Source: Cyanobacteria bacterium SZAS-4
Lineage (GTDB): Bacteria; Cyanobacteriota; Vampirovibrionia; Obscuribacterales; Obscuribacteraceae
Assembly: GCA_018266255.1 (NCBI GenBank)
Contig: JAFEAT010000012.1
Span: 86,420 to 150,419, forward strand
DNA length: 64,000 bases
Reading direction: 5' to 3'
Below are positions 44,710-53,209 of the stretch, piece after piece (the stretch's first letter is position 1; each line of letters opens with the position of its first letter). A model generated the notes under the pieces. It was given only the letters and a program-made list of their open reading frames with translations, did no database searches and was not told the origin of the DNA. A program made the position numbers and the translations under genes.

Positions 44710-46389
44710 ATGCGCCTGGTTGAATGTGTTCCGAATTTTAGTGAAGGACGAAATGAAAAAGTCATCAACGCTATCGCTGATGCAATTCGAGCCGTCAGCG
44801 GAGTCAATTTGCTCGATGTCGACCCTGGTTGGAGCACCAATCGAACCGTAATCACTTTTGTCGGCGATCCGCAGGCCGCTGTCGAGGCTGCATTTCAATC
44901 GATTGCGGCTGCCTCTACTCTAATTGACATGCGTCGTCATACAGGTGAGCATCCACGCATGGGCGCCACAGACGTTTGCCCGTTCGTGCCGGTAAGTGGC
45001 ATCACGATGGAAGAATGTGCGGCGCTGGCCGAGCAACTCGCTAAGCGGGTCGGCGATGAATTGAAGATTCCTATTTATCTTTATGCAGAAGCGGCACGAC
45101 GCGAAGATCGTCGCAGTCTCGCCGATATCAGAAAAGGCGAATACGAAGGACTCGCTCTAAAGATGACTGATGCAGAGTTTCGTCCCGACTTTGGACCGGA
45201 AAGTTTTAACGCCACAAGTGGCGCCACCGTCATTGGTGCTCGTCCATTTTTGATTGCATACAACGTCAATCTAAATACTAAATCTAAAAAGTTGGCTAAC
45301 GAAATTGCCTTGAACATTCGCGAAGCCGGTCGCACGAAGAAAAATGCGAAGGGCGAAACTGAGCGAAATGCCGATGGAACGCCCGTTAAATTGCCGGGGC
45401 TGTTGAAAGCCTGTCGCGCCGTCGGCTGGTATGTCGATGAGTATGAGCGCGCACAAGTTTCAATCAATCTTGTTGATTATCATCAGACTTCGCTTGAAGA
45501 TGCCTTCGATGCCTGTTGCAAGGAGGCTGACAAGCTAGGGCTTCGTGTCACTGGTAGTGAGATTGTTGGACTGGTTCCGCTCGAGCCGATGCTCAACGCC
45601 GGTCGTCACTATCTGAGAAGACAGGGGCGTTCCACCGGAGTGTCGCGCAAAGAGTTGCTCAGTGTTGCTATCCAATCGCTAGGTCTGGCCGACCTGACGC
45701 CATTCGATCCGACTCAGAAGATTATTGAATATCGCGTCGATAAATCAACCAAGTTGCTCAAGGATCAAACGGTTACCGATTTCTTAGACGAGCTGGCCTC
45801 TGAATCGGCGGCTCCAGGAGGCGGCAGTGTTGCAGCTTTATGCGGGGCGCTCTCGGCTGCCCTGTCGTCGATGGTGGCAAATTTGACCTTCGACAAAAAG
45901 GGATTTGAGAGCCAAAAGGAGTTTATGAATGGCTTGTCTGAGCAAGCCCAACAACTCAAATATGAGTTTATGCTGGCAATTGACGAAGACAAGCAAGCTT
46001 TCGACAAGATTCTCGAGGCTCGACGCTTGCCTAAGGGATCGCCAGATGAGGTAAAAGTGCGCGACGCTGCTACTCTGGAAGCTAATAAAGGTGCGACAAC
46101 TGTGCCTTTGAATGTTCTAAGCAAAACGACTCGGCTTTTGGAACTAGCCGATACGGTTGTCGAGAAGGGCAATCCAAATTCGTTGAGCGATTCTGGAGTT
46201 GCCGCTTTAACCGCACTGGCTGCGGCAGAAGGGGCTTACTTCAATGTGCTGATCAACATTGGTGGACTTTCATCTACTGCGGCAGCGAGCGAATTTTGTA
46301 CATCTACGCGCTCTCAAGCCGATGAATTGATAGAAGAAGTGCGCAAAAAAGCTGAGCATATACGATTGAAGGTACTCTCCCGCCTATAA
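44710..46389 (+). CDS. ftcD: Bifunctional glutamate formimidoyltransferase / formimidotetrahydrofolate cyclodeaminase
   Basis: 559 residues. N-terminal transferase: MRLVECVPNFSEGRN, then DPGWSTNRTV, HTGEHPRMGATDVCPFVP and TSGATVIGARPFLIAYN. The cyclodeaminase domain begins near 360 with DFLDELASESAAPGGGSVAAL. The pair moves the formimino group from formiminoglutamate to tetrahydrofolate and then releases ammonia. The ATG at 44710 is preferred over one at 44692 because GCGGGG precedes it. The two activities are usually separate genes in bacteria. The dehydrogenase that follows would handle the glutamate released. Confidence 0.93.
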   Translation: MRLVECVPNFSEGRNEKVINAIADAIRAVSGVNLLDVDPGWSTNRTVITFVGDPQAAVEAAFQSIAAASTLIDMRRHTGEHPRMGATDVCPFVPVSGITMEECAALAEQLAKRVGDELKIPIYLYAEAARREDRRSLADIRKGEYEGLALKMTDAEFRPDFGPESFNATSGATVIGARPFLIAYNVNLNTKSKKLANEIALNIREAGRTKKNAKGETERNADGTPVKLPGLLKACRAVGWYVDEYERAQVSINLVDYHQTSLEDAFDACCKEADKLGLRVTGSEIVGLVPLEPMLNAGRHYLRRQGRSTGVSRKELLSVAIQSLGLADLTPFDPTQKIIEYRVDKSTKLLKDQTVTDFLDELASESAAPGGGSVAALCGALSAALSSMVANLTFDKKGFESQKEFMNGLSEQAQQLKYEFMLAIDEDKQAFDKILEARRLPKGSPDEVKVRDAATLEANKGATTVPLNVLSKTTRLLELADTVVEKGNPNSLSDSGVAALTALAAAEGAYFNVLINIGGLSSTAAASEFCTSTRSQADELIEEVRKKAEHIRLKVLSRL

Positions 46390-46465
46390 TATACGCAGTC
46401 AATTTTTACGGGCGCGGATTTTGAATTCGCAAAGTCGCATACTGTCAGTTAGAGGTTGAATAAAC

Positions 46466-47761
46466 ATGACTACGGCGTCAGAAAACAAGGGGTCAAAGAA
46501 AGTTTTGCTAAATGAATGGGAGACCCCCGATTTCCTTATGGCTCAGCAGCGACTGATGAAGGTCGCAAAAATCATGAAACTCGACGACAACGTCGTCGAA
46601 CCTCTCAAGCATCCAAAAAGATCGCTGTCAGTGATCATTCCTGCCCGAATGGATGACGGCACCGTCACCACCTTCATTGGATATCGCGTTCACCACGATC
46701 TTGCGCTCGGACCCGGTAAAGGCGGCGTGCGCTATCACACAGACGTAGATCTGGGTGAAGTGACAGCGATGGCGATGTTGATGACATGGAAGTGCGCTTT
46801 GATGAATCTGCCTTTCGGCGGAGCACAAGGCGGTATTCGTATCGATCCATCGCTTCACAGCCAATCGGAGTTGGAAAGAATTACGCGCCGGTACACGTCA
46901 GAGATCATCGATGTGATCGGACCTGACATGGACATTGCTGGTCCTGACTTAAACACGAACGAACAGACGATGGCCTGGATGATGGACACATACAGTGTCA
47001 ACAAAGGCTACACGATTCCTTCGATCGTCACTGGTAAACCGAAGTCGATCGGCGGATCGTTGAGCCAATATGAAGCCACCGGATATGGTGTGGCGATGGT
47101 GACCAAGCACATTGTCAAACATCTGCAATTGAAGACCAAATCACCAACTGTTGTCGTGCAAGGTCTTGGTGCTGTAGGTTCGGAAGTGGCCACGATTCTC
47201 GATAAAGCGGGATTTGTGATTGTTGGAGTTTCTGACGTCGACGGCGGACTTTATAACAAAGCCGGTTTGGACATCAAGAAAGTCAACGACTACGTTGCGA
47301 AGAAGGGCTCGATGCACGGTTATCCCGATGCAACTGCCGTAACCAACGAAGAGCTGTTGGAACTTGAATGTGACATTCTGGCTCCATGCGCTATCGCCAA
47401 TCAGATTCATAAAGGCAATGCAGCTAAATTGCGTTGCAAGGTCGTAGTTGAAGGAGCTAACTCACCAACAACTCCTGAGGGCGAAGATATCCTCGAATCG
47501 CGAGGAATCACGCTGGTTCCAGATATGCTGGCCAATGCGGCCGGTGTGACGGTTGGCTACTTCGAGTGGGTTCAAGGTCTGATTCGTCTGTTGTGGACTG
47601 AATCTGAAGTCTACGGCAAGCTCGATCAACTGATCGAACAATCTTGCGATCGCGTTTTCGAAAGCGCTACAACTCACAAGTCAACATTGCGAACAGCGGC
47701 AATGAGACTGGCTCTTGAAAGGATCATGGAAGCTAGAAGATTGCGCGGGCTCTATCCGTAA
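46466..47761 (+). CDS. gdhA: Glutamate (Glu/Leu/Phe/Val) dehydrogenase
   Basis: 431 residues. Substrate site: GPGKGGVRYH, MTWKCALMNLPFGGAQGGI. NAD(P) fold: VVVQGLGAVGSEVA. Late motif: EGANSPTTPEGEDIL. Length and pattern fit hexameric glutamate dehydrogenase, which interconverts glutamate and 2-oxoglutarate. Leucine dehydrogenase is less likely because those proteins are shorter. It follows ftcD by 76 bases. Confidence 0.92.
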   Translation: MTTASENKGSKKVLLNEWETPDFLMAQQRLMKVAKIMKLDDNVVEPLKHPKRSLSVIIPARMDDGTVTTFIGYRVHHDLALGPGKGGVRYHTDVDLGEVTAMAMLMTWKCALMNLPFGGAQGGIRIDPSLHSQSELERITRRYTSEIIDVIGPDMDIAGPDLNTNEQTMAWMMDTYSVNKGYTIPSIVTGKPKSIGGSLSQYEATGYGVAMVTKHIVKHLQLKTKSPTVVVQGLGAVGSEVATILDKAGFVIVGVSDVDGGLYNKAGLDIKKVNDYVAKKGSMHGYPDATAVTNEELLELECDILAPCAIANQIHKGNAAKLRCKVVVEGANSPTTPEGEDILESRGITLVPDMLANAAGVTVGYFEWVQGLIRLLWTESEVYGKLDQLIEQSCDRVFESATTHKSTLRTAAMRLALERIMEARRLRGLYP

Positions 47762-47780
47762 GTTGGGCACCGCAACTTAC
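47758..47780. terminator. Shared hairpin between convergent genes
   Basis: GTAAGTTG (47758-47765) pairs with CAACTTAC (47773-47780), loop of seven. It begins inside the gdhA stop codon and ends 13 bases before the pknB-like stop. No U-tract follows on either strand, so it may only stabilise the 3' ends. Confidence 0.45.
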
Positions 47781-47792
47781 CTACAACTTGCC

Positions 47793-49742
47793 TTACTTTC
47801 TCGTCACAGCTTTTGCTTCGTCGAATAGTTCTTTTGCTTCTTTGGTTTTGTTTTGCTGTCTGAACCAATCGCCGTAGGCGTTCAGACACTGAGAAAGTAG
47901 CTGTTTGTCAGGCAGTTTTCGTGCCTGTTCGAGAGCTCCAGTAAGAAATTGTTTGGAGGTATCCCAATGACTCTGGTCCTTTTCGAATATTCCTAATTCG
48001 AGCAAACCTCTTGTCGATTTGACTGAATTCGGTGCTGCCTTTTGATAAATCTCATTTGCTGCTCGGAAACATTCTCCTGCCAGATCCATCTTCTGTTGAG
48101 ACTCATAACAACGCCCCAGAGCGCTGTCTATATCGCCTATCTGGGCGTCATTGGGCGGCAATGCTCGCTTATAGACTTCAGTAGCTGCAAGGAGAAGATC
48201 TTCTTCTTGCGAGAACATTCCATCTTCATGCAACGTGGCCGACAGTTCTTTAACATTATTCAAATTGACGACCGCGTCGTTCATATTTTTGTTCATGGCA
48301 GACGCTGTTTTGGCAGAATCCAAAATTTTCAAAAGCCTGTCGAAATCACCTAATGCACGGTCCTTTTTCACTTCAGCGATTTTAAGCGTTACTGCTTCTA
48401 CCTTTTCTGTATCGGCTAATCGCCCGAAAATTTCAGCTTGTTGAGCGAGCGTCTTCAAATATTTTTCCTGGCGATCGCTGATGAACTTTGTCTCTTTCTC
48501 AGCTTCAAGCAGGTATTTAGCTGCGTCTTGATTGTGGTCTGCTTTTGCCGACGTGTCGGCTAGAGTCATGTAGACGTTCCAGCGAAACTTGTGATAAGGC
48601 GTTCCGTTGTCTGACAACGGACCTTTCCAGAAAAACAGATAGTAAGAAGAAACGGCAGTAATAGTCAACGCCAGCACAATTGTTGTCGGGAAGACAAAGG
48701 CCGGTTTCTTTTGCGCAGGTTTCATCTGTGCAAGCGGATGAATCGTGATGTTGCGAATTGCAGGACGCTCAGTTGCAGGCAAATCGTTGATTATTTCGGC
48801 CGCGCTTTGATATCGATCTTCTGGATCCTTCTGCAAACAGCGGAATACGACCGCTTCTAGCGCTGGAGGAATGTTCAGATCTGCATTTGCCTGCTTGAAA
48901 GTGATTGGCATTTCGTTGACATGTTTGGTCATCGTCTCGAACGAAGTATCACCCATAAGTGGTGGCACTCCGGTCAACGCTTCGTACATCAAACAGCCCA
49001 CTGAATAAATATCAGAACGCAGATCTGGAGCGCGTCCCATGCACTGTTCGGGACTCATGAAAAGCGGGCTGCCAAACACTTCGCCTGTTTGAGTCAACGC
49101 TTGGCGAGTTTTTCCATCTTCGCTCGGCATTAACTTCGCAATGCCGAAGTCCACAATTTTAAGAAGCTGGCTGCCGTTCTCTTGTGGCATCAAAACCAGG
49201 TTGCTTGGCTTCAAGTCGCGATGCACGATGCCTTTTCGATGCGCGTGTTCGAGTCCATCGCAAAGCTGCACCAAAATGCTGATCGCCTCTGGTGGTGCTA
49301 TGCGTTCTTGTTTTTCGAGAATATCTTGCAGCGTTGGACCTTCTAAGCAGTCCATGACGAAGAACGCCTGTCCTTCTTCGATCCCGAAGTCATACACTGT
49401 GACGATGTTGGGATGCGAGAGCGAACTCGCGGCTTGTGATTCTTGCTGGAATCTTTGCAGTGCCACGGCATCTGCAATCAAATGTTTGTGCAGCACTTTC
49501 ACTGCGACAACTCTCTCCATGTACTTATGTCTGGCTTTGTAGACGACACTCATGCCGCCTTCACCGAGAATCGAGGTGATTTGATATTTTTTCGCGAACG
49601 TCGTGCCGATCATGTCCTGCCGCAATTCCATCAATTCGCCACCGTCTTTCGGACACTTGCTCATGCCGCTGGCAAATTTATCGCCGCACTTGATGCAGAA
49701 TTTGGAAAGCGATTGTTGTTTTCTAGTTTCGTGATCAACCAT
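47793..49742 (-). CDS. PknB-type Ser/Thr kinase with TPR sensor
   Basis: 649 residues. A small Cys motif (C16xxC19, C30) resembles half a zinc ribbon. The kinase (~53-320) has GEGGMSVVY, the ATP lysine in VAVKVL, HRDLKPSN (174-181), DFG (198-200) and SPLFMSPEQ. One membrane helix follows (~349-371), then a C-terminal helical/TPR region (~390-649; LDSALGRCYESQQKMDLAGECF). Unlike the paired kinases at 11.6-17.1 kb, all catalytic motifs are intact. Its ATG overlaps the stop of the secreted-protein gene by one base (TAATG), so they are coupled. Confidence 0.93.
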   Translation of the reverse strand: MVDHETRKQQSLSKFCIKCGDKFASGMSKCPKDGGELMELRQDMIGTTFAKKYQITSILGEGGMSVVYKARHKYMERVVAVKVLHKHLIADAVALQRFQQESQAASSLSHPNIVTVYDFGIEEGQAFFVMDCLEGPTLQDILEKQERIAPPEAISILVQLCDGLEHAHRKGIVHRDLKPSNLVLMPQENGSQLLKIVDFGIAKLMPSEDGKTRQALTQTGEVFGSPLFMSPEQCMGRAPDLRSDIYSVGCLMYEALTGVPPLMGDTSFETMTKHVNEMPITFKQANADLNIPPALEAVVFRCLQKDPEDRYQSAAEIINDLPATERPAIRNITIHPLAQMKPAQKKPAFVFPTTIVLALTITAVSSYYLFFWKGPLSDNGTPYHKFRWNVYMTLADTSAKADHNQDAAKYLLEAEKETKFISDRQEKYLKTLAQQAEIFGRLADTEKVEAVTLKIAEVKKDRALGDFDRLLKILDSAKTASAMNKNMNDAVVNLNNVKELSATLHEDGMFSQEEDLLLAATEVYKRALPPNDAQIGDIDSALGRCYESQQKMDLAGECFRAANEIYQKAAPNSVKSTRGLLELGIFEKDQSHWDTSKQFLTGALEQARKLPDKQLLSQCLNAYGDWFRQQNKTKEAKELFDEAKAVTRK

Positions 49743-50329
49743 TACTTGTTGGCCTTATTGACGGGCTCTGGTCCCCCGGGTGGGGGCGCGGCATCGGGGG
49801 TCGCGGCGATGATCACACCCTGGTCGGGCGAGACTGACAATGTAATGACACCATTGAATCCAGGATAACGCAAGTTCTGAGGGCTTCCTCCCATGACCTG
49901 ATCGATAGCAGTTGTATATTGCGTAAACTCCTTTTCTGTCGATTCTTTCGTTTTTGGACTTGGTTTTCCCAGCGCTTCGTAAGCGAAATCGAGAGCGTGA
50001 GCCGTCGCCAGAGCTTTACCCGCCTCATAGTTATCGCCAAACCGCATTACCATTGACTGTCCGGTTACATGACCGTTTACGACTGTCACTGTCAGACCAC
50101 CTGCAAAGCCAGGCGCAGCTTGCATTGTGGTGGCATCGAGAGCCATTGAATAGATGTAATAGGTGCGGGTGTCTTTTTTACTTTCGCTTTTGAACTTAAA
50201 TCCTTTCGCAGCTTTAATTTTGAAGGCGGCATAAGTTTCGCCCAATCGAGCTTCAGCCAAACTGCATTGAAGCAGAGTCAGCGCGATTGAAATTGTTGTT
50301 GCAGCTAGGATTTTTGTGACTGGAATCAA
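49742..50329 (-). CDS. Secreted hypothetical protein coupled to kinase
   Basis: 195 residues with a signal peptide at ~1-27 (ILAATTISIALTLLQCSLAEA). The mature part has two short repeats of mixed beta character (YYIYSMALDATTM, GGLTVTVVNGHVTGQSMVM) and a Pro-rich end (DAAPPPGGPEP). The start is TTG at 50329 with a poor ribosome-binding site. It precedes the pknB-like gene in an overlapping operon, so it might be a ligand or partner of that kinase's outer TPR domain; this is inference. Confidence 0.7.
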   Translation of the reverse strand: MIPVTKILAATTISIALTLLQCSLAEARLGETYAAFKIKAAKGFKFKSESKKDTRTYYIYSMALDATTMQAAPGFAGGLTVTVVNGHVTGQSMVMRFGDNYEAGKALATAHALDFAYEALGKPSPKTKESTEKEFTQYTTAIDQVMGGSPQNLRYPGFNGVITLSVSPDQGVIIAATPDAAPPPGGPEPVNKANK

Positions 50330-50350
50330 ACTGTCTTAAATCCAAGGAAT

Positions 50351-51286
50351 TTAGAAGGTAGCCGGTTGTAGCTTGAGAGCCTCGTGAACCTCGAGCTTAG
50401 ATACGTACTGCTCGATGTCTGGCTCTTTAAGGATACCGCGCTCAGTCACTAGCCCGCTCAAAAGATTAAACGGAACCAGGTCGAACTGGTGGTTGAGCAC
50501 CCGGATGCCCTTGGTTGTGAAGTCCCAGACCTCGTCCGAGGGGCGTTCATGCTTCTCGAACTCGAATAATCGATCGTCATTGACAATCTTTTCAGTTCCC
50601 GACAGGGCGTAAAGCGGAATGCCGAGCTCTCGGCAGGCCACTGCCAGCACCCATGAGCCGACCTTGTTGACTACACCGGGGCTGCCGACGCAATCGCAAC
50701 CCATGAAGGCTGTGCTGCAGTTTGGCAGAATCAGACCCATGGCATTGTCGAATGTGTGAATTACTTCGATGCCACCTGAAGCTAGTCTGGAGGCTAGTTT
50801 CCGACCTTCCATGCTGGGGCGAGCTTCGGTGCAGGCGACTCGGAAATATCTTCCTTTCGCTCGTGCATTCAGCAATGCGCTGACGACGGTTGAACTAAAG
50901 GAATAGGCGAAGATAAGCTCGCCTGGAGGAATCAGATCGAAGACTTCGTCTGCAATGACGGCGGCACTGTCGCAAAGAGTTTTTTCAAATTTGTCTAGAG
51001 CTGACTGACAATCTTGTCTGATTGCGTCGACTGAAGACGATTTGTGCACTGCAAGAAGGACTGTATTGCAGAGGTGAAAAATCGGCGCCATTGCAGGTTG
51101 AGCGTCGATTAGAGCTCGTGCCGTAGCTGTCAGGCGCTCTTTCAGACCTGCTGCAGACTCGGCTGCTGGTCCGTTCAGCTCGGCTTGGAAAATTGTGATT
51201 GCCCGCAACGCTAGTTCGGCTGCACCAGACATTAGGTCGTCGCGAATAGGCTTTACAACGTCGATATTTTGGTCAGACTTGTCCAT
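50351..51286 (-). CDS. eIF-2B-like protein (ribose-1,5-bisphosphate isomerase-like)
   Basis: 311 residues from the ATG at 51286 with AGGAG seven bases upstream. C-terminal hallmarks of the IF-2B/MtnA family: TEARPSMEGRKLA, MGCDCVGSPGVVNKVGSWVLA and IPLYALSGTEKI. Relatives interconvert ribose-1,5-bisphosphate and ribulose-1,5-bisphosphate, or act on methylthioribose-1-phosphate. No RuBisCO is in the window. It lies near phosphoketolase but as a separate unit. Confidence 0.82.
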   Translation of the reverse strand: MDKSDQNIDVVKPIRDDLMSGAAELALRAITIFQAELNGPAAESAAGLKERLTATARALIDAQPAMAPIFHLCNTVLLAVHKSSSVDAIRQDCQSALDKFEKTLCDSAAVIADEVFDLIPPGELIFAYSFSSTVVSALLNARAKGRYFRVACTEARPSMEGRKLASRLASGGIEVIHTFDNAMGLILPNCSTAFMGCDCVGSPGVVNKVGSWVLAVACRELGIPLYALSGTEKIVNDDRLFEFEKHERPSDEVWDFTTKGIRVLNHQFDLVPFNLLSGLVTERGILKEPDIEQYVSKLEVHEALKLQPATF

Positions 51287-51427
51287 GAGCAAGCTCCTGT
51301 AGAGGATCTCCGTGGATTACATGCGGTTGATCTTGTCTTTAGTCTATAAGCTTTTCAACCTTAGATCTATTATTCATTGCCACTTTCGGTAGATTCGAGA
51401 CTTTGCGGCAGAGGAAGTTATTGGTCG

Positions 51428-53104
51428 CTAAAGTGTTCCTAGAACTCCGTTCAGTTCTCTGAGCAGTTCTTTGCCTGAGACATATCCCGAGAATCGATCG
51501 ATGGTTGTGCCGTCTGCGTCAAAAATCAGCAGCGTCGGATACGAGTGCACGTTGTTTGTCTTGCAAAACTCCCTCCCCTGGTCATCTTCGGCGTCGACTT
51601 TGACAGCAATGAAGTGTTGTTTGATAAAACTCTGCACTCCTGGGTCGCTATATGTCTGCGCATCCATTCGTTTACATGGTCCGCACCAGGTCGTATAGAC
51701 ATCGATCAACATCATTTTCTTCTCTGCTTTTGCACTGGTGCTTCCCTTTTCGATGTCTGTTTGCCACTTCATCTCTTCGGGGGCGTTGAGCCGTTTCTCG
51801 AGATCACTAATTCTCGATTCCATTGATTTTTCCGGTGGTGCCTGTGCTGCATCAAGAAAAGTTCTTAGTTTTTCGCTGTATTTGTCTGCGCAAATTCTTA
51901 GATCTGGAAAGCCTGCAGTGTTGAAAATTCTCAATTTGACAAATTGCTTTGGTGCTACTGTTTGCTCGAAGACGTCATAACCACCACTGTCTCGGGGACT
52001 CGAGGCGGAAATTAATACCGGTGCATGAGGCGATTTGAGAATCTCTGTGATATCCATTCCGTTTTTTGGATACATGGAGCGAGGAATCACTTTCATGGCC
52101 CAGGCTGAGGATTGATCGACGTGGTCTTTCAAATTCGTAAAAGGATCTTCTAGTACAAGACCAGCACACTGAGCTGTTTGGTTTAGCTCACAGCAAAGGG
52201 TTGCACCTATTCCTCGGCCCATCAAGATTATCTCTGCGGGCTTCAATTTCTTATCTTTCTGCAGATATTCGAATGCGGCTCGCAGGTCAGTCAACGAATT
52301 TTCGGTATCAGATTTGGTGCCACTCTGTGAGAATTTGCGGTAGTCATAAATCAGCACTGAGTAGTTTGCCTGCTGCAGCAGCTTGATGTAGCCGAGCATT
52401 ACAGGAAAGCGCATACCGAATAGTCCATCGCCGCTAAACAAAACTGTTTTTGTCGCTGCCGGCGTGGTGAAATACCAGCCTTTCAGTGTTACACCGTCGC
52501 TCGTTTTGAATTCGACATTTTCAGGAACGGTTATTCCCATTTTGTCGAATACTCGGTCTGGAAATTGCGCGTTCAGATGCGCAATGATAGGACGAAAGAA
52601 ACTGCGATCTTCTCTAGATATCCGTCGTCCCATCAAGGCGTCTGCCTGAGATGAATCTTGAAATATCGAGTCGTTCAAAAAACCGGGATTGATGCGTGGG
52701 GCGAACATGCAGAATAGCGCAACACCGCCAAGACAAAGACAGGCAGCGGCGAAGCCGAGCAGTTTGGCGAAGTACGAAGCGCTTTTAGGTTTCAGCTCCG
52801 CTTCAGACTTCAGGGTGGCGGTGCCTTTTACAACTTTACGCCTTGCCACTAAGTATAGTGGCGTGAAAATAATCCAGAGCAACGCGCAAAAGAGAAAGAT
52901 GGCTACCGGATGAAGAGAAAATACTGTTCTGTATCGTGTGATCTGAAGTTTGCGAGCATCCCAGGCGGCCCACAGGCTGGTTGCTATGCGATACCAGAGC
53001 GACAAGTACAAAGACAAGTGGTATTGCTGATACAGCCACTGGTCAAAAAAGACGAGTCCTACGAGTGCGGCAAACAAACCCACGATTTGCAAGACTACGA
53101 GCAT
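51428..53104 (-). CDS. Membrane alpha/beta-hydrolase-like / thioredoxin fusion
   Basis: 558 residues. Three or so helices (~1-22, 63-85, 112-135) anchor a hydrolase-like domain (~185-420). The nucleophile elbow reads MGRGIG (295-300), so the expected Ser is Gly298 and classical hydrolase chemistry is unlikely. A C-terminal thioredoxin domain (~445-558) has the active site WCGPC (473-477) and the cis-proline in SYPTLLIF. It would act on the outer side as a thiol oxidoreductase or disulfide handler. I do not know this fusion as a named family. Confidence 0.85.
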   Translation of the reverse strand: MLVVLQIVGLFAALVGLVFFDQWLYQQYHLSLYLSLWYRIATSLWAAWDARKLQITRYRTVFSLHPVAIFLFCALLWIIFTPLYLVARRKVVKGTATLKSEAELKPKSASYFAKLLGFAAACLCLGGVALFCMFAPRINPGFLNDSIFQDSSQADALMGRRISREDRSFFRPIIAHLNAQFPDRVFDKMGITVPENVEFKTSDGVTLKGWYFTTPAATKTVLFSGDGLFGMRFPVMLGYIKLLQQANYSVLIYDYRKFSQSGTKSDTENSLTDLRAAFEYLQKDKKLKPAEIILMGRGIGATLCCELNQTAQCAGLVLEDPFTNLKDHVDQSSAWAMKVIPRSMYPKNGMDITEILKSPHAPVLISASSPRDSGGYDVFEQTVAPKQFVKLRIFNTAGFPDLRICADKYSEKLRTFLDAAQAPPEKSMESRISDLEKRLNAPEEMKWQTDIEKGSTSAKAEKKMMLIDVYTTWCGPCKRMDAQTYSDPGVQSFIKQHFIAVKVDAEDDQGREFCKTNNVHSYPTLLIFDADGTTIDRFSGYVSGKELLRELNGVLGTL

Positions 53105-53209
53105 AGAGCTTCACCGATTTGCTGGATTTCAGCATCGAGTGTACTCTATCCGAGTTGATTCGATGTTTATTGGATTTTTTTTGAACCCTGCCGGTGTCCA
53201 GCTCGCTCG

